Shown one piece after another: positions 17,694-27,262 of a DNA stretch of 64,000 bases. Source of the DNA: Bin55 sp965220235. Lineage in GTDB: Bacteria; Pseudomonadota; Gammaproteobacteria; Pseudomonadales; Azotimanducaceae. Numbering within the stretch: the stretch's first letter is position 1; the number at the start of each line of letters is the position of its first letter. Below the pieces are notes generated by a model. That model made no database searches. It was not told where the DNA came from and was given only the letters and a program-made list of their open reading frames with translations. The stretch covers positions 2,852,001 to 2,916,000 of the forward strand of contig OZ244815.1 in NCBI GenBank assembly GCA_965220235.1. The letters run 5' to 3'. The position numbers were made by a program, and so were the translations under genes.

Positions 17694-19235
17694 CTATATT
17701 TCAGCTTCGATTAAGTACGGACCATCCGACGCCAGTGCGGCTTTAAGTGCGTCCGTGAACTCTTCGCTCGTCGTAGCTTTCTTCCCTGGAACCCCTTGTC
17801 CTTGAGCAATTGCTACCCAGTCTAGCGGCGGATCGTCTAAGTCAAATAGCGCTGCAGCTCGATCACCGATCTGATTTACACCCATGCGGAGGTATTCAAC
17901 TTCAAGTATGTTGTACTGACGATTTGAAAATACGACAGACTTCAAGTTTAGGTTCTCCCGAGCAGCTGTCCACAAATATTGCAGCGTGTACATTGCACCG
18001 CCGTCTCCTAATAACGCGAATACTGTGCGTTCCGGGCAGGCAATCGCTGCTCCGACCGCTACTGGACCACCATCGCCGATCGATCCACCTGTCAGGTTTA
18101 ACCAACTATGCCGGACGCAGCCTCGCATGACATCGTATGCCGCGCCACCCCCACCTGAATCCACGGAAACGATGCTCTCATGCGGTGCAAGTGCTGCTAA
18201 AGCTTGACCGATCGAACGTGCACCGAGACGTCCCTGAGGGCATTCCGGACGATCACCGTTCATCGGAACCATATCGTCTGCCCCGATTCCATCCGCGATC
18301 TGTATCAAAGCGTGCGCGACATCTTCATGTCGGTGCGCTAAATGGACGATCTCGCAACCGTCCGGAACGAGCGAACTAGGTTGGTCTCGATAAGCAAAGA
18401 AACTCACGGGTACGTCCCCGCCAGCAAGTATTAATTTCGAGTAACCAGCTAACGTCGCGAGTACGTGCTCGGGAAAGTACGGCAGACGATTGACTGAGGG
18501 AAGGTCCGGACCTGCTTCTACTCGCGCCGGAAAAGTGGGTGTAAACAACGAGCATTGTGTTTTAGCTGCGATACGACCCGCTGCACGAATGCCCTCTTCA
18601 GTAAGCGCATTACCATCGAGCAAAAGTACGGTCTTCGAATCAATTTGGCTTGCGACGGTATCGATCACATGGGGTTGCACATTTGCACGATCTGCGAATG
18701 GACGCGATTGCGTTCGTTCGATGCCTTCATCCCATGCGCAATCGGTTGGAACGATCAGAGTAGCTATGTTGCCGTTAGGATCTGGGTGATTTCCCATTGC
18801 CGCGTGCGTCGCGTCCGCAGCATCAAGTCCAACCCCATTTGATGTACGTGAGGATCGAATCCAACTAGACACCGGTTTAGCAACAGCTTCAACATCCGAA
18901 GTCAACGGTGCGTCGTATGCGGCATGGTGTATGGCGTGATCGCCGATGATGTTAATAAGCGGCGTTCCAGCCCGTCGACAGTTATGTAGGTTGGCGATTC
19001 CATTGCCTAGTCCCGCACCGAGATGGAGTAACGTCGTCGCCGGTAGCCCTTTCATACGGCCATACCCGTCGGCCGCACCACTGCATACACCCTCAAACAG
19101 ACAGAGACTCGCATTGAATTCACTCACTCGATCGATCGCCTGCACGAGATGCATCTCAGACGTTCCCGGATTTGCAAAACACTGGGTAATCCCGTGATTT
19201 ACTAATGTTCGGACAAGACTCTCAGCGCCGTTCAT
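17694..19235 (-). CDS. ThDP-dependent enzyme, acetolactate synthase / benzoylformate decarboxylase type
   Basis: A 513-residue thiamine-diphosphate enzyme. Domain order is Pyr domain with the catalytic Glu48 in LFEGVCSGAADGYGRM, a middle domain, and the PP domain with the ThDP motif LLGDGGAMYTLQY. It resembles the single-subunit IlvB-like group that includes decarboxylases of 2-oxo acids, not the housekeeping IlvB, and there is no ilvN-type partner. ATG 19235 is preceded by GAGGTAGGA; extending upstream adds about 100 unlike residues. It diverges from a small NIPSNAP-like gene. The substrate is unknown. Confidence 0.85.
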   Translation of the reverse strand: MNGAESLVRTLVNHGITQCFANPGTSEMHLVQAIDRVSEFNASLCLFEGVCSGAADGYGRMKGLPATTLLHLGAGLGNGIANLHNCRRAGTPLINIIGDHAIHHAAYDAPLTSDVEAVAKPVSSWIRSSRTSNGVGLDAADATHAAMGNHPDPNGNIATLIVPTDCAWDEGIERTQSRPFADRANVQPHVIDTVASQIDSKTVLLLDGNALTEEGIRAAGRIAAKTQCSLFTPTFPARVEAGPDLPSVNRLPYFPEHVLATLAGYSKLILAGGDVPVSFFAYRDQPSSLVPDGCEIVHLAHRHEDVAHALIQIADGIGADDMVPMNGDRPECPQGRLGARSIGQALAALAPHESIVSVDSGGGGAAYDVMRGCVRHSWLNLTGGSIGDGGPVAVGAAIACPERTVFALLGDGGAMYTLQYLWTAARENLNLKSVVFSNRQYNILEVEYLRMGVNQIGDRAAALFDLDDPPLDWVAIAQGQGVPGKKATTSEEFTDALKAALASDGPYLIEAEI

Positions 19236-19353
19236 TCCTACCTCATTGCGATTTTGCGAGCCGAATTTTCTATATGGTTTGTACGAGAAGCTCGGCGTTG
19301 CGTGATCCTGAGTATGCGAAAATCCGAACTCCAGAAATGACTTGAGCCCTTCA

Positions 19354-19947
19354 ATGACTCTTAACTTCGCATTCAGTCGAATCCAAACGGATGGAGCCAG
19401 CTTTCGGCCTATATACGACGCAATCGTCGGTCCCGAACGAAGTAAATTAGGCGAAGCTGGAACGTGGGGCGCTTTCTTTGGGTTATTCGGTCTCGCCTCA
19501 AACGAACTGATCCTCGTCACCACCGGTGACGTCGCGAACATGGACGACCGACTCAGTTCGATTGACGCAGTGCGAGGTAGTGAGACACTCTATCTCGAAC
19601 CAACAGTTAGACCCGACAGTTATGAGGCACGTGTGCGCCCAGGTTTGTATGTGTTTCGATTCTTTGATGTTCGAAATAAAGACGTCGACCAAATCGCACA
19701 ACTATCCAAAACGGCATGGGAGACATTTGAAACGTCAGATCAATATCAAGCAATTCCGCAGGCGTTGTTCTGTGAGCAAGACCGCACGCAAGAATTTGGC
19801 AAAATGCTGCTATGTACTTGGTACGACGGATTGAATTCATGGCAACTCTCACGGACCCCGGCACCAGAAGCGTCAGCTAATTTCCGTGCTCGCGGAGAGC
19901 TCACCTTACGCGCGAAACCCTACGCAACTCGACTAATTACAGATTAG
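19354..19947 (+). CDS. NIPSNAP-like small protein
   Basis: A 197-residue cytoplasmic protein. The stretch YVFRFFDVRNKDVDQIAQL, with alternating hydrophobic residues and a following WETFE, looks like the dimeric alpha-beta barrel fold of NIPSNAP/EthD-type proteins, and the N-terminal part (SRIQTDGASF, ITTGD-like LVTTGDVAN) fits a second repeat. The ATG at 19354 is chosen over a TTG 12 bases earlier. It diverges from the ThDP enzyme, 118 bases apart, so they may share regulation. Function is unknown; the fold call is moderate. Confidence 0.6.
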   Translation: MTLNFAFSRIQTDGASFRPIYDAIVGPERSKLGEAGTWGAFFGLFGLASNELILVTTGDVANMDDRLSSIDAVRGSETLYLEPTVRPDSYEARVRPGLYVFRFFDVRNKDVDQIAQLSKTAWETFETSDQYQAIPQALFCEQDRTQEFGKMLLCTWYDGLNSWQLSRTPAPEASANFRARGELTLRAKPYATRLITD

Positions 19948-22273
19948 CTGTGCCTTGATTTCGATCGTGTCGCTGAAAAGCACAAATATGTTCGGCTAAA
20001 TCCGCAGCCTTAGTGATTTCAGGTTGCCAATGCGCAGGAAAATAACGCGCAAAATCGCTACGTGTAAAGCGCGGGTCAACTAGGACAACAATACCTCGAT
20101 CATCCTCGCCTCGAACCACACGACCGGCTGCTTGCACCACCCGAGTCATCGCTGGTCGGCGATACGCGATTTCGTACCCATGGTCGGACAGAGCAGCAAT
20201 GCGGTCACGCTCCATTGAACGTGGTGGTATACCAGGACTCACAACGATTACACCTTCAAGCGACGCCTGCTCGATGTCAATCGATTCTGTGAATACGCCT
20301 CCCATAACCACGAATCCAAGTTTATTGTCATCAAACGCCAGCCGATTCAGAAAATCGTCACGCTCTTCGAGACTCATGCGAGGTCGTTGAACAAGCGATG
20401 TTTCAGCGACGGAGACGTGGTCAAGTACTAAGTCCATGTAGGCAAACGACGGAAACGCAACGAGCCAATTGCCGGTCGAGACGCTTCCAATACTCTCAAT
20501 CAAGCGCGCTAGTTCAGGCGCTGTACGTGTACGCTCATCGTAGTAAGTTGAGAGATCCGAAACGACGTAAACGCTCAATCGAGTGACGTCTGGCGCCAAG
20601 GACGCGTTCTTTATCGGTCCTTCGAGACCATGTTCTTCATTAAAAAGTTCGCCCGGTGAAAGGGTTCCTGAGAACCGAATGGATCCATGAAAATCGTCTA
20701 AGACGCGCTGGATCCAAGCATCCGGTAACAAACAGCGGAACTGAATGTGGCGTTCGTTTCGAGTCCGACTGAGCAACCATACAAACTTTTGAGGGTCGTC
20801 CTCGCCGATCTTCGCAATAGTTCGAAAACGCAAGAACGCGTATAGACAAGCGTCGAGCGCATCGAGATCCGTCGTGTTTCGAAGACGCAGATCGTCGGAC
20901 TCAAACAACCGATCAACTGCGTCGATTAGACCGTGATCGATTTCGTCAAGAACCGCTTCCCCAATTGAAGGAAGAGTGTTCTCGAGGAAATCACCAAGTA
21001 GCTGTTGAATCCTGTTGAAATGACCTTCTAACGATGAGTTCTCGGTTTCGGTCACTGCGGATTCGATCAAGTCAAGATCAAATTCACAGCTCAACATGTC
21101 ACGAACGCGCTCGGTTAATCGGTGAGCTTCGTCGACCAGCAACGCTACTCGATCAAACATTCGAGAGCGTAGCCGCTTGAGCTGTACCAATGGATCGAAC
21201 ACGTAGTTGTAGTCGCAAATTACGATGTCAGACCACTCCGCTACATCGAGTGACAATTCAAATGGACAAACTCTTTGCGATTTGGCAATAGCGTTTATCG
21301 CCGAGCGATCGGCGATACCTCTTTGCAATAGTTGCCTGACCGCTGCTCGCACACGGTCAAAGTGACCCTTTGCGTAATCGCATTCTTCAGGTCGACAGGC
21401 AGCACCAGGCGTCAAACACACACGTTCTTTCGCGGACACCGTTACTTGGACGAGCTTGTCGTTTTGCTCACGAAGAGACGAGAAGGCGTCCATTGCTGCT
21501 TGTTGACCCGTCGTACGCGCGGTGCTATATATCACCCGATCTAGCTCACGCTCGCCCATCGCTTTAACTGATGGGAACGCAGTCGCCATTGTCTTCCCAG
21601 TACCAGTTGGTGCTTCCATCAGAAGATTCGTCTCGTCGCGCAAACTCACGAAACCGTGCCTCGCAAGCTGAAGCTGATTCTGGTTGTAGGTCGAGAATGG
21701 AAACGATTGGGACGCCGCATTCTCATTTCGCGCTGCAACACGCACCAACACGTCGTTCACCCAGTCACAATAGTCTCTCGCTGTCGTTTCAAAATACTCA
21801 TCGAGGTCAGAAGCGTTTTCAGATCGTTCGAAGGATCGCGTCTCACCCGAGTCGGGATGAATGTACGTTAGGCGGGTAACGATCGATTCCGTTTGCCTTC
21901 GTGCTTCCATCATCGCCGCATATAGACGTACCTGAGCCTCGTGAACTGTCTTATCGCAGGAAGGTATTCCGTTAGGATCCTTCCGCGTCGTTTTTATCTC
22001 CTCAACGAGAAGCCGAGAACCGTGGAGCTCGTCTTCGATCGCAACACCATCGGCTCGCCCAGTGACATGCAGTGTGACAGATTCGTGCTGGAACTCGCGT
22101 TTGACCCGGACCTCTACCTCATATTTCGCATGAGACTGCTTGATTTTTGCCTGATACTTGCTTTGCGCATCGATCCCTTCTCGAGCACTCGTAGGATCCT
22201 CAGATCGGTCATCTATGTCACCACGTCGATGGACAAACGTTGCCAGCTCAGTTACGCCGATCGAGATTTCCAC
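19937..22273 (-). CDS. Rad3/DinG-type DNA helicase with N-terminal nuclease-like domain
   Basis: A 778-residue superfamily 2 helicase. The N-terminal 200 residues contain a PD-(D/E)XK-like pattern, GRADGV then LLVEEIKTTR and HEAQVRLYA, like Cas4/RecB-type nucleases. The motor has Walker A PTGTGKTMATAFP, a four-cysteine iron-sulfur region (CLTPGAACRPEEC ... VCPFE), Walker B VDEAHRL and motif VI QAAGRVVRGEDD. It starts with GTG 3 bases after the FAN1 stop, so the two are one operon. Together they probably repair crosslinked or branched DNA. Confidence 0.9.
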   Translation of the reverse strand: MEISIGVTELATFVHRRGDIDDRSEDPTSAREGIDAQSKYQAKIKQSHAKYEVEVRVKREFQHESVTLHVTGRADGVAIEDELHGSRLLVEEIKTTRKDPNGIPSCDKTVHEAQVRLYAAMMEARRQTESIVTRLTYIHPDSGETRSFERSENASDLDEYFETTARDYCDWVNDVLVRVAARNENAASQSFPFSTYNQNQLQLARHGFVSLRDETNLLMEAPTGTGKTMATAFPSVKAMGERELDRVIYSTARTTGQQAAMDAFSSLREQNDKLVQVTVSAKERVCLTPGAACRPEECDYAKGHFDRVRAAVRQLLQRGIADRSAINAIAKSQRVCPFELSLDVAEWSDIVICDYNYVFDPLVQLKRLRSRMFDRVALLVDEAHRLTERVRDMLSCEFDLDLIESAVTETENSSLEGHFNRIQQLLGDFLENTLPSIGEAVLDEIDHGLIDAVDRLFESDDLRLRNTTDLDALDACLYAFLRFRTIAKIGEDDPQKFVWLLSRTRNERHIQFRCLLPDAWIQRVLDDFHGSIRFSGTLSPGELFNEEHGLEGPIKNASLAPDVTRLSVYVVSDLSTYYDERTRTAPELARLIESIGSVSTGNWLVAFPSFAYMDLVLDHVSVAETSLVQRPRMSLEERDDFLNRLAFDDNKLGFVVMGGVFTESIDIEQASLEGVIVVSPGIPPRSMERDRIAALSDHGYEIAYRRPAMTRVVQAAGRVVRGEDDRGIVVLVDPRFTRSDFARYFPAHWQPEITKAADLAEHICAFQRHDRNQGTANL

Positions 22274-22276
22274 TGG

Positions 22277-23878
22277 TTAGCTGAATTTCCAAACGTAAAC
22301 GTTGAAGTTTGCCTGAATCAGTCGCTCTATCCATAGACGTTGGTTAGGACGCAGTTTATCACCAGGACCTTTTATCTCTATAAAAGCGATCTGGCCGTTT
22401 TCGTCAATTACCGTTAGGTCTGGAAATCCGGCGCGGAACTGTCGAAGGTCTTCAGTCACAATTCTCAAAATAGCTTCTAATTTTTCCGTCGTCATGGCTT
22501 CAAGAATTGTGGAGAGCAAATGGGGCGTGAGAATCGACCATGCGACAAGGTGATTACTAATACCGCGTTTATCCTGTGCCGTAGAAAGAATCCGATCTTT
22601 GAGTTCACTCGAATGGATGAGCGGATCAACACAACAGTCGCGGCGAACATCGAAAAACTCAGGCCAATACAGGTCTAAAGGCGTTGCTTGAAACGGGTTT
22701 ACGAAGGCGCCACGCACCGAGGCGTACAGCCATTGCCAATATGCCAATGCGAACAGGCCATTGGGTAGCAGGTTCTCTAGGTGCCAAGCCTGACACCCTT
22801 CGGTAATCAATCGATGAACCGCGTATGACTCGATTCTTTGGCTATCCCCGACGGGCGCAGAATCCCTTCGAACTCTAATTTCAGATTGCGAAGACTTCGA
22901 CTTCCCAAAACGAAGTGCGAATGAGAGTTCTTCGTATGATCGTGGTGCCTCCAGTATTTCTTGCCGAACGCGTTCTACTTCGTCGGTACTGTCTTCTTTT
23001 TTCTGAATGCGCATCGTTCGTTCACGCGACGGATGTGCGGTCGAGCTTCGATAACACATCAATGCCATTTCGTGTTTTCGTGACCGTTCCAAGTTTCGAC
23101 CGAGTGCATTCAAGATTCGACTACGCCGCAGTTCTAATACCTGGTCTTTCTCCCGACACTCGATTGCGGTATAGATCGCCTTAGCGTCCTGTTCAGAGAC
23201 GGTTTTTCCAAGCGTCTCGACGCGTTCCGAGAGCTCATTGAGTTCGAGGTAACGATCAACCGCTCTTCTATTCTCGAAGAACCGAAACGCAGGGTCCATT
23301 TCGTAAGCCTCGAACCGCGTCACACCTAGATCTCGAATAACAAATTCGTCGATCTTTTGTGTCGAATTGCCAAAAAATAGCAGGCAAAAAAGCTTGAACT
23401 GTTCAGTCGCAGTCACTTGCAGCCACGGGTACTGCGCAACGACGCGACTGCGTATCACTGCATCGTCGAACAACGACTGGATGCCCTCGATCAATTCGAA
23501 TTTTCTTCCTCCTAATTCCTGATGTACGAATAAGGTCTTTAACTCTGCGATTGTCAATAACCCGAGAATCTCTGTACATTCCCCGTCCACGTCGGTGGAA
23601 ATCAAACGTTCATCACGTAACTCAGTAAGAGCTGTAGAGATGTTGTCGACGTCCGAATACGACAACGAGTCTATGCGGATATAGCTTTTGGTTCGTGTCA
23701 GAAGTCGTGCAAGTAATCGAAGTCCCGATTCCGATAACGCTAATGCCGAAACAGCGAATTGCGATTCCTCGGCAGTCAAGAGATCGTCATACTGGTCACA
23801 AACCGTAGAGATGACGGCAGTTAGGTTCGCCGCGTAGTAGCCATCCGGTGGCGTCTGATTCAGGGCTAGTCGAGGCAA
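22277..23878 (-). CDS. FAN1-type structure-specific nuclease (VRR-NUC)
   Basis: FAN1 family nucleases unhook DNA interstrand crosslinks. The 533 residues end with the VRR-NUC domain: GFPDLTVIDENGQ then AFIEIKGPGDKL and NQRLWIERL, giving the D...ExK catalytic set. The N-terminus has GYYAANLTAVI like bacterial FAN1 (PPxYYxxNF), then a SAP-like helical part and a TPR-rich middle. TTG at 23878 is the only start that keeps the GYY segment. The next gene is a Rad3-type helicase, a pairing also known from Pseudomonas-like genomes. Confidence 0.9.
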   Translation of the reverse strand: MPRLALNQTPPDGYYAANLTAVISTVCDQYDDLLTAEESQFAVSALALSESGLRLLARLLTRTKSYIRIDSLSYSDVDNISTALTELRDERLISTDVDGECTEILGLLTIAELKTLFVHQELGGRKFELIEGIQSLFDDAVIRSRVVAQYPWLQVTATEQFKLFCLLFFGNSTQKIDEFVIRDLGVTRFEAYEMDPAFRFFENRRAVDRYLELNELSERVETLGKTVSEQDAKAIYTAIECREKDQVLELRRSRILNALGRNLERSRKHEMALMCYRSSTAHPSRERTMRIQKKEDSTDEVERVRQEILEAPRSYEELSFALRFGKSKSSQSEIRVRRDSAPVGDSQRIESYAVHRLITEGCQAWHLENLLPNGLFALAYWQWLYASVRGAFVNPFQATPLDLYWPEFFDVRRDCCVDPLIHSSELKDRILSTAQDKRGISNHLVAWSILTPHLLSTILEAMTTEKLEAILRIVTEDLRQFRAGFPDLTVIDENGQIAFIEIKGPGDKLRPNQRLWIERLIQANFNVYVWKFS

Positions 23879-24124
23879 GATTCGTTCGTACGAGTCAGCA
23901 AATTTCGCAATCAGGATACCTCAGCACTAATTTATCTCACCGAGCTTCGAACTACTATCGACTCATGTGCCATAATGATTGCCACACAGTTGTGAACTTG
24001 AAAGAAACTTTAAGGTCAAAACTGTAAACGATGACGTTATAGCGTCAGCGTGGCGGGACCTGGTACAGAGGTTTCTGATTCAGTTGCTCGCTTACAAATT
24101 GGTGTTGGATGATTGAGGAAAACT

Positions 24125-24376
24125 ATGTCCAAACTCTCAGTAAATCCTCTCGTTTTAGGAGTGGGTGCTTTTGTAGTAGCAACTGCCGGTTCCTCGGTTC
24201 TTGCCGCGGATTTAGACGCAGCGCTTGATTCGACCGCATTAGATGATTCTCTTCTCACGATTGCTGGCTCTGACGAGGGCGAAGGCGAATGCGGTGAGAA
24301 AGACGAAGAAGGCAAGTGTGGCGAAGGCCAATGTGGTGAAGACGACGGCGGCGAAGAAGAAGAGGAAGAAGCCTAA
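24125..24376 (+). CDS. HvfA-like secreted Cys-motif peptide (bufferin-type RiPP precursor)
   Basis: An 83-residue protein: signal peptide of about 27 residues with cleavage near SSVLA-AD, an acidic spacer, then three motifs EGECG, EEGKCGEG, EGQCG (Cys 56, 65, 70) and a poly-Glu tail. EGKCG repeats after a signal peptide are the hallmark of HvfA-type precursors whose cysteines are turned into copper-binding heterocycles by MNIO enzymes (HvfB, with HvfC). No such enzymes are encoded nearby. ATG 24125 follows AGGA by 5 bases. The gene ends in a strong terminator, so it is a single-gene unit. Confidence 0.75.
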   Translation: MSKLSVNPLVLGVGAFVVATAGSSVLAADLDAALDSTALDDSLLTIAGSDEGEGECGEKDEEGKCGEGQCGEDDGGEEEEEEA

Positions 24377-24436
24377 TTTCGAATGAATTAGTTACGTGCA
24401 CTAGGCTTGTAGCTAATACCCATCGAACATAGTCGA

Positions 24437-24468
24437 GCCGTGGGTGCGTGCATCCACGGCTTTTTTTT
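24437..24468 (+). terminator. Rho-independent terminator after HvfA-like gene
   Basis: A 7-bp GC-rich stem gccgtgg/ccacggc with a 10-base loop is followed by eight T. It lies 60 bases after the stop and before the next gene. Confidence 0.9.
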
Positions 24469-24658
24469 ACACAGTTGAATCCGAATCCGAGAGCGTGATT
24501 CTTATCGTATTGGAGTGAGTAAAACCCAGCCAATCCTATAATTTTTAAACCGCGATGCGAGCACAAAACACATCACTTATTCGTTGATTCTCTTGGTCTA
24601 CCGACCGTATGAACGCATCAAGAATACTGTGTCGAACTTCGCTAACCTTACCAGTCGG

Positions 24659-26728
24659 ATGATCTGCGAACACACCCTGCGTAAAGTTCTGATCGCGTGT
24701 AGTGCGATAGTTTTTCTCACTTCGCTTTCGGCACAAGAGTCCCTCGAATCCGCTCAACGTGCGCCGAAACTCTTGGCGGCGATTGAAGACCAAACATTAT
24801 TCCTAAATCCTCGATTACTCGACGCCGGCGGTCCGGTCGCATCCCGGCGTGTCTATCTACGCGACTTACACCTCTCCTTCGGAGATGTACCGAAACAGAG
24901 ATTCTCTGCGTATCCCTACAACAAGTCGATCGCAGATGCTTGGATTGTTGAGAACTTTCTCATCGTATTAGCAAAGTCGACGGGCTCCGCTCAAGTTGCA
25001 GTAACCGCTAGCAATGGATTTGGATCCATGATCGACTGGTTTATCGTCCATGTCGAGGAGAGCTCAGACGAACACGCAATGAATCAGGCGGACGTCGCAT
25101 TTCAGTCTGAATTTGTCACTGCGCCGATTGACCTCACGAGCGAAAACGCTTTCCAGTTACCCGAACTCTCGGCTCGACCTGCGAAATACCGCGTCGTACC
25201 TGACTTGCCAACTGGTCTGAGATACAACGATCGCACTAAGTCAATCCATGGTCGCCTTGAGGGTGCAATAGCCAATTCGACGTATTACTGGATCGGTGTT
25301 ACCGACCACGGCGTAGCCATACAAAAGTTCTCATTTGAACTCATTTCAAAGAACGGTCGAGTGATGAACACAAGCCAATCGCTTCTGTCCTTTGATAGCT
25401 CTTTAACCCCAAGCGTCGGTGAAACTTCAGATACGGGCGATTCGCAATCAGCAAGTCCGAGTCGAACAATACCCGGACGAACAGTTGCGGCATCTCGACC
25501 GTTTCAACCACGAAGTGAGAGTGAGTATTCCATACATCAGACTCTCTTGCTTGGCGTGACCAGTGCTATGCACTCGCGATTTCGTGATCTGTCCATACGC
25601 CAAGGCAGTTCCCAATCGAGTGCATCTACCCTGTGGAACTATGCGAGCACCCGCTTTGCATCAGATTCATCGCGAACCGGATTTGAACCCTCAGGTATAT
25701 ACGTAGGTTTTGATACCCAGTTCGAGGAAAACCTTACGACCGGTGTGACCCTCGGTTTCGATAGTCAGGGTTTTAACAACACTTCATTGCGAAATTCGAG
25801 TCGCACGCGCAACTTCGCCTCAACCAACCTCTCTAGCGTCATGCCTTACGCACGCTGGCATGACGGAAGTGGTGCCGAAGTTTGGGGAACCCTCGGCGTG
25901 GCGCGCGATTTCTCGCAATATGAAGACGCACCAGTTCAGGGTGTAGATTTGAATGGTCGAAATCTCCTCATGGGAGCCGTGGGTTGGCGGCATCTGATCG
26001 GCTCTTCAGGGAATGTTCATCTGACTACCGTAGGCGACGCAGGTCTCACTATTCCGCTACGAGCGAGCATTGCTGACTCAGATGCCGAGTTGTTGGACTA
26101 TATCAGTTCGAGAAGTCTCCGCGCTGGTCTAGAGATGTCGTTCACTGGTGAGCAAGTGCAGCCTTACGTTGGCTTAAGTGGCCGCGTGAATAGCAACGCT
26201 CTTACGCGTGATGCCACGTTAGAAGCACTAGGTGGCGTCCGCTACACCTCACTCAGCGGATTGACGTTCGAAGCCGAAGGTCGCGCGCTCTCAGCTCAAG
26301 ATGCGTTTCAAGATTCCGAGCTGGTCTTCAGTGTGGCAGCACACCTTGACCCTGGTCTGCCAGGCGAAGGACTAGCCCTATCGGTTGCACCGACCTACGG
26401 TGTTAATCCTTCACGCCTATTGACGACGCCTGATCCGTCGATCGGTTTTGTAAGTTACGAAGATCAGGATTTACGCAATTCAGGCGAATATGTTTGGGCG
26501 ATGAGCGGCTCTCTGAGCTATGGAATGCCCATCGGTGGCTCTGGTGTCATCACGCCGTTTGGGCAGATCGCAATCTCTACCCTGGACCAGACACGAATGG
26601 GCGTCCGAGTCGCACTCAATTCGAATCTCGACCGATTGTTCAATCTCGAGATCGCCTCAGTGCTTTCTCGATTCGATCAGCAGGCATTTGAGAAAGGTGT
26701 CGATATACAACTCCGACTTGTATTCTGA
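24659..26728 (+). CDS. autotransporter-like outer-membrane barrel with Ig-like (He_PIG) region
   Basis: A 689-residue exported protein. The start MICEHTLRKVLIACSAIVFL is a signal peptide, cleaved near LSAQE. The region around DLPTGLRYNDRTKSIHG is typical of He_PIG-type Ig-like domains. From about residue 300 the protein is made of amphipathic beta strands, with motifs such as GVTLGFDSQGF, and ends in LRLVF, the terminal Phe being the barrel-insertion signal. This fits an autotransporter beta domain. The start is chosen for the signal peptide; no clear ribosome site is seen. Ligand or passenger function is unknown. Confidence 0.7.
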   Translation: MICEHTLRKVLIACSAIVFLTSLSAQESLESAQRAPKLLAAIEDQTLFLNPRLLDAGGPVASRRVYLRDLHLSFGDVPKQRFSAYPYNKSIADAWIVENFLIVLAKSTGSAQVAVTASNGFGSMIDWFIVHVEESSDEHAMNQADVAFQSEFVTAPIDLTSENAFQLPELSARPAKYRVVPDLPTGLRYNDRTKSIHGRLEGAIANSTYYWIGVTDHGVAIQKFSFELISKNGRVMNTSQSLLSFDSSLTPSVGETSDTGDSQSASPSRTIPGRTVAASRPFQPRSESEYSIHQTLLLGVTSAMHSRFRDLSIRQGSSQSSASTLWNYASTRFASDSSRTGFEPSGIYVGFDTQFEENLTTGVTLGFDSQGFNNTSLRNSSRTRNFASTNLSSVMPYARWHDGSGAEVWGTLGVARDFSQYEDAPVQGVDLNGRNLLMGAVGWRHLIGSSGNVHLTTVGDAGLTIPLRASIADSDAELLDYISSRSLRAGLEMSFTGEQVQPYVGLSGRVNSNALTRDATLEALGGVRYTSLSGLTFEAEGRALSAQDAFQDSELVFSVAAHLDPGLPGEGLALSVAPTYGVNPSRLLTTPDPSIGFVSYEDQDLRNSGEYVWAMSGSLSYGMPIGGSGVITPFGQIAISTLDQTRMGVRVALNSNLDRLFNLEIASVLSRFDQQAFEKGVDIQLRLVF

Positions 26729-26780
26729 GAGAGTTAGCCCGACTTCTCCGTCGGATTAAGTAGCTCACGTTATTACCCGC

Positions 26781-27257
26781 GTGTCCCAGCTTGCGCGTTA
26801 CTGTCTTGTGACGATCACCGATCAAAAAGCGCTTGATGCCGTGCATGAGTCCGGTTCAAGCAACGGGTCATTTCGGGACCGTCATCCCTGGCTGGTCGCA
26901 CAGGAGCTACTTCAACTGGCCAATTCGAAGAGGGAGCTCGTCCCCCTTGTGTTCGTTGTCGATTCTGAACTAAAGCTAAAAGACTGGGCGATCGTTCGTG
27001 AGATTGATGTCGTCACGTATTCTGGTCAAGCGTACGAAACACAATGTTCGTTCGAACAATTACGCCCAGTGAACCCGATCTTCGAAGAGCTCGACAGCTT
27101 GATCTTGCTGCCGTCAACCGAGCAAGTTCACCGAGAAAAACTTGAACCAATTCGTAAATACCGACAGCACCTTGACGAGCTCCACTTATTCCCTTACGCG
27201 ATTTGTGAAACCCCCGCATTCACATACACAGACTTGGATACCGTTCAATCTCGGTAA
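26781..27257 (+). CDS. hypothetical protein
   Basis: A 158-residue soluble protein that I do not recognise. It starts with GTG before SQLARYCLVTITDQ and holds alternating hydrophobic strands (LVPLVFVVDSEL) and an Arg/Glu-rich helix (VHREKLEPIRKYRQHLDEL). It is 52 bases after the barrel gene and convergent with the aldolase gene, with only 5 bases between stops. Confidence 0.6.
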   Translation: MSQLARYCLVTITDQKALDAVHESGSSNGSFRDRHPWLVAQELLQLANSKRELVPLVFVVDSELKLKDWAIVREIDVVTYSGQAYETQCSFEQLRPVNPIFEELDSLILLPSTEQVHREKLEPIRKYRQHLDELHLFPYAICETPAFTYTDLDTVQSR

Positions 27258-27262
27258 TTCAC

